Shown here: positions 1 to 9,900 of the stretch, in pieces
Position numbering within the stretch: position 1 is the stretch's first letter
Layout: every line of letters begins with the position of its first letter
Translations under genes and position numbers: made by a program
Assembly: GCF_010993955.1 (NCBI RefSeq)
Contig: NZ_WIXL01000017.1
Location: 1 to 57,574, forward strand
Direction: 5' to 3'
Origin: Oceanobacillus halotolerans
Lineage (GTDB): Bacteria > Bacillota > Bacilli > Bacillales > Amphibacillaceae
Length of the DNA stretch: 57,574 nucleotides
Notes under the pieces: generated by a model
What the model was told of the DNA's origin: nothing
Databases searched by the model: none
Seen by the model: the letters and a program-made list of their open reading frames with translations, nothing else

Positions 1-114
1 CCTACGCTCCAATCAACTATTGTATTAGCATTAATGATGATATTAATAAGAAATAGAACACGAGCTAGCGTAGTGTTTTTCCGAAGCGGTGCAATGTGCA
101 TATTCTAGCTATTG

Positions 115-141
115 CGCATAATCTATATTATATGCAAGACG
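115..141. repeat. Family B repeat fragment (GCGCATAAT palindrome)
   Basis: A near-palindrome, GCGCATAAT-CTAT-ATTAT(A)TGC, that also starts the longer family B copies near 49.75 kb and 57.45 kb. Only this palindromic end is recognisable here. The rest of 1-273 shows no gene that I can support. Confidence 0.5.
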
Positions 142-273
142 GTTCATACTAGAAAGCTACAATCTCTTAGAGAACAGCCTCGTAGAATAGTTGAGAAAGA
201 TAGAAAGATAGGTGTTGTGTTATAGTACAGAGTCATCAAGTAGAAATACTTACATTTTTACGTTATACTAAGT

Positions 274-405
274 TTAGCGTGCTGGATGGTCACATTCATC
301 ACATAGATTTCCATAGCAGTCTGCTTTCTCAAGCATGTCTTGGCCACATTGACTACATTTTTTGCTAGGCAAGTTACGGAAAAACTCAACGATACTAGTT
401 AGCAT
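274..405 (-). CDS. yhfH: YhfH-like zinc-ribbon small protein
   Basis: A 43-residue protein starting MLTSIVEFFRNLPSKKC, preceded by a good ribosome binding site (AGGGGGATG). It carries CxxC (C17, C20) and a second CxxC (C35, C38) plus C30, so it probably binds one zinc ion. The N-terminal pattern (FFRNLPSKxCxxCG) resembles the YhfH family of Bacillus, whose function is unknown. It is divergent from the yhfI-like gene next door, as in the B. subtilis yhfH-yhfI order. The assignment rests on motif, length and context. Confidence 0.8.
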   Translation of the reverse strand: MLTSIVEFFRNLPSKKCSQCGQDMLEKADCYGNLCDECDHPAR

Positions 406-504
406 GTAATACATCCCCCTTTGTATTAGTACACCTATTGTATTATAACAGTATGAAAAATGTCAATATTGTGTTACAACAATCTAACATTGAGGTGAAA
501 AATA

Positions 505-1236
505 ATGAAAATGACGGTATTAGGATTTTGGGGAGGCTACCCGGCTCCAGGTGGTGCAACATCTTCTTATTTAGTGGAGAAAAATGGGTTCACATTGCTC
601 ATCGATGCCGGTAGTGGGTCCTTATCAAAGCTGCAAAACTATAAACATGTCATGGATTTGGATGCAGTTGTTTTATCTCACTATCATCATGATCACATTG
701 CAGATATTGGTGTGCTACAATATGCATGGTTGGTTCAATCTTATCTCCGAGATAAAAAGGAGATTTTATCCATTTACGGTCACACAGAAAATAAAGCTCG
801 CTTTGAGTCATTGACCCATGAATGTGCAAAAGGGGTTGCCTATGATCCAGATCAACCCCTGCAAATTGGGCCATTTACCATCACCTTTATGAAAACGAAC
901 CATCCTGTCCCATGTTATGGCATGCGAATTACGGATGGTGAAGATGTGATCGTTTATACAGCAGATACAGCGTACAAAGAAGAATGGAAAAAGTTTGCCA
1001 AAGGTGCTGACTTACTCATTACTGATTGTAATTTCTATGCCGATCAAGACGGTTCAAAAGCAGGTCATATGACGAGTGTGGAAGGTGCAACCATTGCAAA
1101 AGATGCTGGTGTCAAACAGCTTCTACTGAGCCATTTGCCACAATATCGCGATACCAATGATTTAGTCCAAGAAGCACAACAAGTATTTAAGGGAGATATC
1201 CAATTAGCAACAGAAGGATATATTTGGAGGAAGTAG
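505..1236 (+). CDS. yhfI: Metallo-beta-lactamase-fold hydrolase (YhfI-like)
   Basis: A 243-residue soluble protein with the metallo-beta-lactamase HxHxDH signature at H59-Y-H61-H-D63-H64, a later TADT aspartate near residue 152 and an LLLSHL histidine near 210; together these would bind two metal ions. The family includes RNase Z-like and phosphodiesterase-type hydrolases; the substrate of this branch is not known to me. The start ATG follows GAGGTGA at a normal distance. It lies directly upstream of lplJ with an 80-bp gap, matching B. subtilis yhfI-lplJ. A possible sigma-A promoter (TTGTAT, then TATAAC 17 bp later) lies at 421-449. Confidence 0.85.
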   Translation: MKMTVLGFWGGYPAPGGATSSYLVEKNGFTLLIDAGSGSLSKLQNYKHVMDLDAVVLSHYHHDHIADIGVLQYAWLVQSYLRDKKEILSIYGHTENKARFESLTHECAKGVAYDPDQPLQIGPFTITFMKTNHPVPCYGMRITDGEDVIVYTADTAYKEEWKKFAKGADLLITDCNFYADQDGSKAGHMTSVEGATIAKDAGVKQLLLSHLPQYRDTNDLVQEAQQVFKGDIQLATEGYIWRK

Positions 1237-1315
1237 TACAGTAGTAGTCATTAATTGCGGTGAAAAATGATATAGGCTACACTTAATGTAGAAACAATGA
1301 TAGGGAGGCTAGAAT

Positions 1316-2311
1316 ATGAAATTTATTGATAATAAAGGCATTACAGATCCAATGATCAACTTAGCAATAGAGGAATATATATTAGAAAACTTCGGGGAGA
1401 AGGATACATATTTACTATTTTACGTGAACAAACCTTCTATTATTATTGGTCGAAATCAAAACTCTGTTGAAGAAATTAATACAGAATACGTTGATAAGAA
1501 TGGCATTAAAGTAGTCCGCCGACTTTCTGGTGGTGGTGCAGTATACCATGATGAAGGAAATTTAAACTTCAGTTTTATTACAAAAGATGATGGGGAAAGC
1601 TTCCATAACTTTGCAAAATTCACCCAGCCAATTGTGGAGGCGCTAAACAAATTAGGTGTTCCTGCCGAAATGCAAGGAAGAAACGACCTTGCAGTAGAAG
1701 GACGAAAAATATCTGGTAATGCTATGTTTTCAACCAAGGGACGCATGTTTAGCCATGGTACATTAATGCTTGATTCAGAAATTGAACATGTTGTTTCCGC
1801 ATTGAATGTACGAAAAGAAAAAATTGAATCAAAAGGAATTAAATCAGTTAGAAGTCGTGTTGCTAATATTTCGGAGTATCTTGATGAAAAAATTTCGATG
1901 GATGAATTTAAAGAGCTGATCTTGCGCCATGTCTTCGATGTGGAAGATGTTAAGGATGTACCACAATACGAATTGACAGATGAGGATTGGGATCGAATTC
2001 ATCAGATTTCAAAGGAACGATACCAACAGTGGGATTGGAATTTTGGAAAATCACCAGCATTTAATATCCAAGAATCACATAAGTTTGATGGTGGATTAGT
2101 TGATGTTCGTCTAGATGTCAAAAAAGGAGTCATTGAAAACTGTAAAATTTATGGGGACTTCTTTGGACTTGGAAGTATTAAAGATTTAGAAGAAGCACTA
2201 ATTGGTGTTCGACATGAACGTAAAGCGATTGAAGAAGCATTAGCGGATGTGGATGTTTCCCATTATCTTGGACGCATTACCAAAGAGGAGTTTATTAACT
2301 TAATTTATTAA
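1316..2311 (+). CDS. lplJ: Lipoate-protein ligase LplJ
   Basis: A 331-residue protein, the same length as B. subtilis LplJ and strongly similar throughout from memory. It activates free lipoate with ATP and attaches it to lipoyl domains of 2-oxoacid dehydrogenases and the glycine cleavage H protein in the cytoplasm. Visible signatures include RRLSGGGAVYHD (about residues 63-74), the lipoate-binding loop, the NFSFITK strand and GRKISGNA containing the catalytic-site lysine of the family. A GGGAGGC ribosome binding site precedes the ATG. It is followed by a hairpin terminator that derives from an insertion-sequence remnant. Confidence 0.95.
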   Translation: MKFIDNKGITDPMINLAIEEYILENFGEKDTYLLFYVNKPSIIIGRNQNSVEEINTEYVDKNGIKVVRRLSGGGAVYHDEGNLNFSFITKDDGESFHNFAKFTQPIVEALNKLGVPAEMQGRNDLAVEGRKISGNAMFSTKGRMFSHGTLMLDSEIEHVVSALNVRKEKIESKGIKSVRSRVANISEYLDEKISMDEFKELILRHVFDVEDVKDVPQYELTDEDWDRIHQISKERYQQWDWNFGKSPAFNIQESHKFDGGLVDVRLDVKKGVIENCKIYGDFFGLGSIKDLEEALIGVRHERKAIEEALADVDVSHYLGRITKEEFINLIY

Positions 2312-2319
2312 TAAAATAT

Positions 2320-2372
2320 TAGCTGCACCCCAATTGTTCCACTAATAGGGGTGCAGTTTTTGGGTCACTTCA
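2320..2372 (+). mobile_element. Solo remnant of IS150-type ends, acting as lplJ terminator
   Basis: The first half (CTGCACCCCAATTGTT at 2323-2338) is identical to the left end of the IS at 45919. The second half (TTTTTGGGTCACTTCA at 2357-2372) matches the right end of that IS apart from one G. Only about 50 bp remain. The 9-bp inverted repeat 2323-2331/2348-2356 followed by five T residues makes a plausible Rho-independent terminator immediately behind lplJ. It is either an internally deleted IS copy or a miniature derivative; I see no clear target duplication. Confidence 0.6.
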
Positions 2373-2845
2373 TAGCCATTGTGAAATATTGGATCAAACT
2401 ATTCGTCGAGATTGATCCATGTTTTTTCATCTGTATTATACGGACAGGTCCTGGAGAGGTGTTAGTGGGTAACCTTTCATAAGGCTTTCGTTATGTCCTA
2501 TAGATGTAAGGTTGTTTTCGCTATTAGCGGAATGAGGAACCGCCTACTTTCACGGGATGAATCCTCATTCCGTTATTTCCTGAAAAACCCCGTTTGTAGC
2601 ATGGTCGCGGATCCATTATATGTATGTGAACATTGATAGCAAATTTATTCCCGTCGAAAGTGAACAACTTGTCCGAAACGGAAATCAACGACGCAATTTA
2701 CGTCGCAATTTATATCAACTATTCATTAAAGTTTATATTTGAAAAAGCAACAATCATCTAGAAAACACCTTTTGGATATTCGTATATTAACATATAAATA
2801 CAGAAATCTTTCTATCTAGCAAGTAGGCCTTGTTAACGCTTCCAC
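2373..2845. other. Gene-free stretch with an 11-bp inverted repeat
   Basis: No credible gene. The only clear structure is a perfect 11-bp inverted repeat, CGGAATGAGGA at 2528-2538 and TCCTCATTCCG at 2562-2572, separated by 23 nt. It has no T-tract, so it is not an obvious terminator. In B. subtilis this position carries yhfK, which is absent here. Confidence 0.4.
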
Positions 2846-3002
2846 TTGAAAAAGGTGTATATGGTGTCTTATACTAAAAGAAGGGTTAAAATTCAGAAGG
2901 GTTGGACAATATTCGATTCCATATCAGTATCACCTGGTTGCAATAGCTATTGTCTGTTAGGAATAGAGACGAATCCTTCCATAACCCTGCTAATTTTTCG
3001 CT

Positions 3003-3026
3003 ATATAATGAATGACTATTCATTCA
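3003..3026 (+). promoter_or_regulatory. FadR operator overlapping lcfB promoter
   Basis: TGAATGACTATTCATTCA at 3009-3026 fits, at every defined position, the consensus known for the B. subtilis fatty-acid-degradation repressor FadR (TGAATGAMTANTCATTCA). It begins immediately after a perfect -10 hexamer TATAAT (3003-3008), so a bound repressor would cover the transcription start. The -35 is weak. FadR is released by long-chain acyl-CoA, which is the product of the enzyme encoded downstream. Confidence 0.85.
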
Positions 3027-3050
3027 CTATATTGTGAAGGGGGAGAGAAT

Positions 3051-4589
3051 GTGAATTTAAGTGATCAATTGTCAATCACAGCTAAGAATCACCCAGATAA
3101 GACAGCATTAGTTTTTCAAGACAAAGAAACAAGTTATCGAGAATTAGAAGGCGCAGTAACTAAATTTGCATCAAGTTTATCAGAATTAGGATTTCAAAAA
3201 GGAGATCATTTGGCATTAGTAGTTGGAAATAGTCCTTATTTTGTTATTGGACTATATGGTGCATTGCGATTGGGTGCTGTTGTCATCCCGATTAATCCAT
3301 TGTATACAGCACATGAAATGACCTACATTCTAAAAAATGGGGATGTGAAAGGTGTTATTACAATGGATGTGTTATTGGAGAAGTTTGAGGCGATAGCGGA
3401 TAAACTACCTGGTATAAAGCATTACATATCATGTGAAAGTGGTGCGGATATTTCACTCGAGGATCATAAGCTTGCTCCGATTCAATCTTTTACTAAGCTC
3501 GTACAGGCTGGAAGTGTTGAATTTTTAGCACAAGTACCAACACTTGAACCAGAAGAAACAGCAGTTATTTTATATACGTCGGGTACAACAGGAAAGCCAA
3601 AAGGTGCTATGTTAACACATCAAAACCTGTATTCTAATGCAAAAGATGTGGCTGACTATTTAGCAATAAATGGTGAAGACCGTGTTATCGCTGCATTGCC
3701 AATGTTTCATGTCTTTTGTTTAACGGTTGCATTAAATGCACCACTTATGAATGGTGGGACAATATTGATTATGCCAAAGTTCTCGCCACAGGACGTGTTC
3801 CATATAACAAAAGAACAACAAGCAACTGTGTTTGCTGGCGTACCAACCATGTATAATTATTTATTACAAGCTGCTCAAAAGGAACAGGTTGATCTTGCGG
3901 GGATTCGCTTGTGTATCTCGGGAGGTGCGGCAATGCCTGTTGCATTATTAAAAGGATTTGAAGAGGCCTTTGATGTACAGGTATCAGAAGGATATGGTCT
4001 CTCAGAAGCATCTCCTGTAACATGCTTTAATCCATTGGATCGACCACGTAAGCCTGGATCTATTGGCCAAAACATTGTGAATGTCGAAAACAAAGTAGTG
4101 GATGAGTTTGGGGAAGAACTTCCAGTTGGAGAAGTTGGTGAACTAATTGTACGTGGTCCGAATGTGATGAAAGGCTATTATAAAATGCCAGAAGAAACAG
4201 CTGTTGCATTACGAGATGGTTGGTTATATACAGGGGATATGGCACGAATGGATGATGAAGGTTATTTTTACATTGTCGACCGTAAGAAAGATATGATTCT
4301 AGTTGGCGGCTATAATGTATACCCAAGAGAAGTAGAAGAAGTAATTTACCAACATCCAAGCGTCTCAGAAGTTGCTGTGATTGGAAAGCCAGATCCTAAC
4401 ACTGGTGAAGCTGTTATATCATTTATTGTGACAAATGACCCTATCAAGGAATCGGAACTAGCGGCTTATTGCAAGGAGCACTTGGCAAAATATAAAGTAC
4501 CAACTGAATTTGAATTTTTAGACGAACTCCCAAAAAATACTACGGGAAAAATACTGCGAAAAAATTTACGTGAAAAAGTGAAAAGCTAG
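3051..4589 (+). CDS. lcfB: Long-chain fatty-acid-CoA ligase LcfB (YhfL)
   Basis: A 512-residue acyl-adenylate-forming enzyme that converts fatty acid, ATP and CoA to acyl-CoA for beta-oxidation. The AMP-binding P-loop YTSGTTGKPKGA, the EGYGLSEASPV adenine-binding motif, WLYTGD and the C-terminal lysine motif LPKNTTGKILR are all present, and length matches B. subtilis LcfB. I set the start at GTG 3051 (NLSDQLSITAK), preceded by AAGGGGGAGA; an upstream in-frame ATG at 3012 lies inside the FadR operator. It is a single-gene unit with its own operator and terminator. Confidence 0.93.
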   Translation: MNLSDQLSITAKNHPDKTALVFQDKETSYRELEGAVTKFASSLSELGFQKGDHLALVVGNSPYFVIGLYGALRLGAVVIPINPLYTAHEMTYILKNGDVKGVITMDVLLEKFEAIADKLPGIKHYISCESGADISLEDHKLAPIQSFTKLVQAGSVEFLAQVPTLEPEETAVILYTSGTTGKPKGAMLTHQNLYSNAKDVADYLAINGEDRVIAALPMFHVFCLTVALNAPLMNGGTILIMPKFSPQDVFHITKEQQATVFAGVPTMYNYLLQAAQKEQVDLAGIRLCISGGAAMPVALLKGFEEAFDVQVSEGYGLSEASPVTCFNPLDRPRKPGSIGQNIVNVENKVVDEFGEELPVGEVGELIVRGPNVMKGYYKMPEETAVALRDGWLYTGDMARMDDEGYFYIVDRKKDMILVGGYNVYPREVEEVIYQHPSVSEVAVIGKPDPNTGEAVISFIVTNDPIKESELAAYCKEHLAKYKVPTEFEFLDELPKNTTGKILRKNLREKVKS

Positions 4590-4605
4590 TAAAGATTAAG
4601 ATGAG

Positions 4606-4635
4606 AAGTGTCCTTACGTTTTCGGGACACTTTTT
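4606..4635 (+). terminator. Terminator of lcfB
   Basis: Stem AAGTGTCC / GGACACTT with an 11-nt loop, followed by a T run, 17 bp after the lcfB stop. Confidence 0.8.
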
Positions 4636-4693
4636 CCATGTATTATACGAATCAATTATTGCCATACTAGTGAAAAGAAAGGATTGATTCGTT

Positions 4694-4849
4694 ATGACAC
4701 AATCTGATCGGACGCCAGAATTAGCGACATTTACTATCTTAAATCCAGACTTCCATATGATGGATGATGTGTTGAACATGAATCCCCCAATGGAACAATC
4801 TATAGAACAACATCACGCAGATCACAATGACTCAAAACGTGACCAATAG
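4694..4849 (+). CDS. Small hypothetical protein, 51 residues
   Basis: A 51-residue reading frame (MTQSDRTPELATFTILNP...) with ATG preceded by AAAGGA at 10 nt. It is hydrophilic, rich in Met, Asp, His and Asn, with a His-rich tail (EQHHADHND), no membrane segment and no cysteines. It lies between lcfB and comK. I do not recognise a family. The translation signal and position make it credible, but it has no domain support. Confidence 0.5.
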   Translation: MTQSDRTPELATFTILNPDFHMMDDVLNMNPPMEQSIEQHHADHNDSKRDQ

Positions 4850-4977
4850 TCACATATATATGGATAAATTGTGAACTTTTTGAATATAGTAAATTTGTAT
4901 TATCTTTTTATTTAAAAATTTGGTAAATTAGTACATAAGCCTCTTCCTTTTCATGTAAAATTGAAAGGGAGATTAAA

Positions 4978-5493
4978 ATGTTCAAAAATTATTTTATTTC
5001 ATCTTATGAAATTACACCAGTAACCTTAGCTGTCATTGCTCATGTTGATGCAACTGGAAACCATGTGTCATATGTTTTAGAAGAAGAGGGGGATTATTAT
5101 GTGAGTGTATCCCCTACCAAAATTATAGATCATGCATGTAAATTCTTCGGTTCTAGTTTACGAGGAAGGCAGGATGGGACAAAAGAGATTTGTGGTATCA
5201 CTCATAAGGCACCTATTTCCATTGATCCGATTAGTGGGATGTATTTTTTTCCAACCTCTTCTCCATCAAGTAATAAATGTTCGTGGATTTCCCATTCCCA
5301 CGTGACACATGTAAAACCAAGAAATCAGAAAGGCACTGAAATTGTATTTAAAAATGGGAAAACAGCACTGTTGGAAATGTCTCATGGATCAGCGATGAAT
5401 CAATTGCATCGAACTGCTGAATTTCGCTATCGACTGGATGCTCGGCTTAAGCATTTGCGGAAGCATAATCCTGATATGGTTGCAGAGCCTTAA
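4978..5493 (+). CDS. comK: Competence transcription factor ComK
   Basis: A 171-residue protein resembling B. subtilis ComK (192 residues) across the core: SSYEITPVT at the N-terminus, IIDHACKFFGSSLRGRQDGTK (about 48-68) and the ISPISxxxFFPTxSP-like stretch near 90-100 followed by CxWISxxHV. ComK binds AT-rich boxes and activates late competence DNA-uptake genes. A ribosome binding site (AAAGGGAG) precedes the ATG, and the upstream 100 bp is very AT-rich, compatible with autoregulation, although I could not define a clean ComK box. The C-terminus is shorter than in B. subtilis. Its 3' end overlaps the convergent yhjD-like gene by 47 bp. Confidence 0.9.
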   Translation: MFKNYFISSYEITPVTLAVIAHVDATGNHVSYVLEEEGDYYVSVSPTKIIDHACKFFGSSLRGRQDGTKEICGITHKAPISIDPISGMYFFPTSSPSSNKCSWISHSHVTHVKPRNQKGTEIVFKNGKTALLEMSHGSAMNQLHRTAEFRYRLDARLKHLRKHNPDMVAEP

Positions 5494-5836
5494 GCATAAA
5501 TTCATGGATGAGACTTTCCACTTTTTTACGAATTGCTGGATTAAAGTAATTCCGCTTTTCTTCTCGACCTTGACAAAGAAACAAAAAGGATGTAAAGGAA
5601 TCATTTTTGTTTAACGTAATCACTTGGATGTCTTTGGCTTTCATTTTTTTACGTAATTGTTTTCGTTCCTCAGTTGCTTCTGTCGTCATCGTCCCTAACA
5701 GCTCCATATATGGTTCTTTAATTTTAAAAGCACCTTCTTGAATGTGTTGTGCATCTTGTTTCATTACAACAATTGCCATAGAAAGAAATAAAAATCGTGA
5801 AGCTAATTGTAATTCTTCCTCATTGAGATAACGCAT
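5447..5836 (-). CDS. yhjD: YhjD-like protein of unknown function
   Basis: A 129-residue soluble protein, convergent with comK, in the position of B. subtilis yhjD, which it resembles in length and in the N-terminal pattern (ERYLYLPM-like, here ASRFLFLSMAIVVMKQD). I set the start at ATG 5836, which follows AGAGGAGGAATCC; a longer frame to 5881 has no ribosome binding site. The middle is strongly charged (EERKQLRKKMKAKD, about 70-85). No catalytic motif is visible. The last 47 bp overlap the end of comK on the other strand, so the two transcripts share antisense ends. Confidence 0.75.
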   Translation of the reverse strand: MRYLNEEELQLASRFLFLSMAIVVMKQDAQHIQEGAFKIKEPYMELLGTMTTEATEERKQLRKKMKAKDIQVITLNKNDSFTSFLFLCQGREEKRNYFNPAIRKKVESLIHEFMLKALQPYQDYASANA

Positions 5837-6048
5837 AAGGGATTCCTCCTCTGTCGGTCGAACATAAGTTCTATAATTCATTATATGATAAATGGAGAAA
5901 AAAATACACTAAAAAAATGAATAGTGAAATGGAAGAGGCATTTATGACATTTGACTAGGCATATGAAATTATTTCGCTTAAAATAAAAGGGGATCGAATA
6001 AACTATAGAGAATACGTTTTTTACATATGGATGAGGAGAATAAACAGT

Positions 6049-6687
6049 ATGTTTCTTTACAGCATCATTTCGAATTGGAGAATTATGTATGAAAAAGATC
6101 AATTAGACGAATACATTATGCAATTATTAAAGGACTATGAAGCGTTAGGCCCTTTACCTGGCATTATATTTCCTTTTACGGAGGCGTTTCTGCCGTTTCT
6201 CCCTTTAGTCGTCTTCGTATTGGTAAATGGTGCAGCATATGGCCCGTTTGAAGGGTTTCTCTGGTCATGGATTGGTGCTAGCGTTGGGGCGATTCTTGTG
6301 TTTTTAGTTATTCGTCGATTTCGAGACAAACGTTTTATTAAGGCTGTTCGTCGCAATAAGCAGGTACAGCGCGTAACAGCTTGGTTAGAACGACATGGGT
6401 TTGGCCCACTATTCTTATTAATGTGTTTTCCATTTTCCCCTTCGTCAGTCATTAATGTGGTATCTGCGTTGTCCAATATTAGTAGACAACAATTTATTTT
6501 AGCTGTTTTACTTGGGAAGTCCGTCATGATTTTTTCGATTGCATATGTTGGGTCTAGTATCGTGGAATTTGCACAGAATCCAGTGAAGACAATTATCGTT
6601 GGGATTTGTATTGTTTTATTTTGGGTCGTAGGAAAATATTTAGAAAAACGGTTGGAGAAACGTGCCGAAAAATCCACAACGGAGTGA
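6049..6687 (+). CDS. yhjE: TVP38/TMEM64 (SNARE-associated) family membrane protein YhjE
   Basis: A protein of about 212 residues with several membrane segments. It carries the family signature around PFTEAFLPFLPLVVFVLVNGAAYG...WSWIGASVGAILVFLVIRRF and the central motif ERHGFGPLFLLMCFPFSPSSVINVVSALSNIS, typical of TVP38/DedA-like proteins thought to scramble or flip lipids. The gene follows yhjD and precedes addB as in B. subtilis (which has more genes between). ATG 6049 is preceded by GAGGAGA at 10 nt; ATG 6085 (GGAG at 4 nt) is an alternative that would remove 12 hydrophobic N-terminal residues. Confidence 0.85.
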   Translation: MFLYSIISNWRIMYEKDQLDEYIMQLLKDYEALGPLPGIIFPFTEAFLPFLPLVVFVLVNGAAYGPFEGFLWSWIGASVGAILVFLVIRRFRDKRFIKAVRRNKQVQRVTAWLERHGFGPLFLLMCFPFSPSSVINVVSALSNISRQQFILAVLLGKSVMIFSIAYVGSSIVEFAQNPVKTIIVGICIVLFWVVGKYLEKRLEKRAEKSTTE

Positions 6688-6804
6688 GAGAAGACGTAAA
6701 GACTGTCATACATTGTAAATGTCAATATATGTCGCATAACTTCTATCTTTGGTAAAATGAAGAGATAGAAGTTTTTAATGTCTAAAATGATTTTAATGAG
6801 TAGC

Positions 6805-6925
6805 TGATGTAAAATGCGACGTAACTCACCGTTCCGGCAGAACACTTCGCTTTCACACAGCGTCGGTTTAGTGCTTACCTTATAAGGGATATGGAAAGAA
6901 GTCACATTAAAGTTACGACGCATTA
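6805..6925. repeat. Family B repeat copy, upstream of addB
   Basis: On the minus strand this reads ...AAGGTAAGCACTAAACC.ACGCTGTG...GAAGTGTT...GTCGCATTT, the same order of blocks as the copy at 50.3 kb (shared blocks TAAACC-ACGCTGTG and GTGCGACAT / GTCGCAT). It fills much of the gap between yhjE and addB. Confidence 0.55.
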
Positions 6926-6998
6926 TATCTAAATTATCACAGGCTATTTGAGATATAAAGCAAGATTAAACTAATCGGAAACGTGAAAGGGGATTGTA

Positions 6999-9900
6999 AT
7001 GGGGATCCGATTTATTACAGGAAGAGCAGGTACAGGAAAAAGTGGCCGTTCATTAGATGAAATCAAAGAAAAAATTATAGAGGATCCACAAGGTCCACCA
7101 ATATTTTATATCGTTCCAGATCAGATGACATTTCAACAAGAAGCTGCTCTGTTTCATGATGAAGCATTAGAAGGGAGTATTCGAGCGCAAGTGGTTAGTT
7201 TTTCTCGTCTTGCTTGGCGTGTCCTGCAAGAAACAGGTGGGGCTACAAGAAAGTTTATCAGCTCATTAGGAATTCAAATGATATTACGTAAAATTATTGA
7301 AGAGCGAGAAACAGATTGGCATGTATTTCAAAAAGCGATAGAAAAACAAGGATTTTTAGAGCAAGTGGAAGGAATGATTACGGAATTTAAACGCTACGAT
7401 GTGACGCCAGAAGTTCTTCGGGGACAAATTGAACAAATTAATCAGTTTGTCCATAAGGAAGCAGAAGAAGTGGCATTACACGATAAACTAAAGGATTTAG
7501 TTTATATTTATGATCGTTTAACGGCTCACCTGAAAGACCATTACATCGATAGTGAAGACCAGTTACAACTGCTGGCAGATAAGATAAAAGAAGCATCTTT
7601 CTTAGAAAATGCGGAAATCTACTTTGATGGTTTTCATCGCTTTACACCAAAAGAATTGCTTGTTGTGGAAGCACTTATGAAAAAAGCAAAGCGTGTTACA
7701 GTTACATTGACAGTGGATCAACCAGATCAGAGCGAATTATCGGAACTGGATTTGTTTTACCAAACGAAAGAAACGTATCAATTGTTAAAAACAGTAGCCA
7801 ATGAGCATAATATAGCGATTGAAAATGACATCGTATTGGATGTAGAAAAGGGACGGTTTCAGGACAAACCAGCCTTTCTTCATTTAGAACGTTATTTTAA
7901 TGAACGTCCTGCACCATCGTTTGAAGGACAGGTCCCCATTCAAATTGCAGAGGCAGTTCATCCACGTGCAGAAGTAGAAGGGGTAGCACAAGAAATTATT
8001 CGCTTAATTCGAGAAGAGAACTATCGTTTTCGGGATATGGCTGTTTTTATTCGACAAACCGATATGTATCATGACTTAATTGACACCATCTTTGAAGATT
8101 ATGGTATCCCAGTTTTTATCGATGAAAAGCGGCCAATGTTACATCACCCATTAATCGAACTAATTCGGTCTGTATTAGATATTGCGGAAGGGAATTGGCG
8201 GTATGATGCGATTTTCCGTGTGTTAAAGACAGGCTTTATTCCCGCAACAGATTCAAATTTCCCACTAGATAATGATGCGATTGATGAACTGGAAAACTAT
8301 GTATTAGAATATGGCATTCGTTCACGAACGAGTTGGACAAAGAATGGGGACTGGATTTTTCAACGATTCCGTGGGTTTGATCAAGCTGCTCAGACTGATG
8401 AGGAAAAACGCATACAAGAACGGATTAATGCATACCGGAAACAAGTTGTCCAAGCATTAAAGCCTTTTGATGAAGCCATACGCAATGTAACGACAGTACA
8501 AGAACGATGTGAAGAAGTATATTTATTATTAGAGCACCTAGGTGTACCAGAACGACTAGAGGGAATGCGAACATTTTATGATGATATTGGCCAATTAGAA
8601 AAAGGCCGTGAACAGGAACAAGTATGGGATGCAGTCATTCAACTATTAGATGAAATGGTTGAAATGGTAGCGGAAGAGGCCATGACCTTGTCCACTTTCC
8701 GTTCGACATTGGAAGCTGGGTTTGAATCATTGACCTTTTCCCATGTTCCACCAAGCATGGATCATGTCATTGTTGGTACGATTGATCGCTCCCGTATAAG
8801 TGGGGTCCGTAGTGCCTTTTTACTCGGTGTGAATGATGGGGTATGGCCAATAAAGCCACAATCAGAAGGGATGATTAATGAACAAGAACGTGAATTACTG
8901 CGTGATCATGGCTTACAGTTAGCTGAGAGTAGTAAACGACAATTATTAGATGATTGGTTTTATATGTATATAGCCTTTACAGCAACTAAGGATCGTTTGT
9001 GGGTTAGTTATCCACTAAGTGATGAAGAAGGGAAGGCAAAGATGCCATCTCAATTAGTGAAACGACTGGAGGATTTATTCCCAGTTTGCCAAGATCACTT
9101 GCTTTTACAAGACCCAGATGAGTTAGTAGATGCTGAACGCTTTATCACAACACCATTGAAAACACGTGCAGCGTTAACAGCACAATTAGCACGTGAACAA
9201 AAGGGATATCCAATCAAACCCGTATGGCGACATGTTTTAAACTGGTATGTGACACATCATGAGAAATATGATACAACCTATCGTATTTTACAAAGCTTAT
9301 TTTATCAAAATCAGCCAGTCAATTTGGAAAAAGAAACAACAGAACAATTATATCCGAAACAATTAAAGGCTAGCGTTTCTCGATTTGAAATGTATCATCG
9401 TTGTTCCTATCAGCACTTTGCCAATTACAGCTTGGGCTTGGCAGAACGTAAAACGTATAAGCTTGACGCACCAGATATTGGTCAGTTGTTCCATGAAGCA
9501 TTGAAAAAAATTATGGAATGGATTCAAGCGGAAGGAAGAGAATTTGCTAGCTTGACGAAAAAAGATACCAATCAGTATGCACAAAAGGCGATTACGAATT
9601 TAGCACCAATTTTGCAACACCAAATTTTACACAGTTCGAATCGTTATCAATATATTCAACGGAAACTACAGGAAGTCATTGCGCGTGCTACCTATGTGTT
9701 GAGTGAACAAGCAAGACATAGTGAATTTTCGCCAGTTGGACTTGAGCTTGGCTTTGGGATGAATCAACAAGATAGCCTACCACCAATTACCTTATCCTTG
9801 GCAAATGGCTATGAGCTTTTGTTACGAGGTAGAATCGACCGTGTTGATAAGGCACAGTATGAAGATAAGCTAATGCTACGAATTATTGATTATAAATCAA

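Noticed and set aside
2846-3037. 63-codon frame ahead of lcfB
   Set aside because: It runs through the lcfB promoter and FadR operator and has no ribosome binding site or protein-like composition.
6135-6923. Long minus-strand frame of 262 codons opposite yhjE
   Set aside because: It is antisense to a clear membrane-protein gene and enters a family B repeat; composition is that of a shadow frame.
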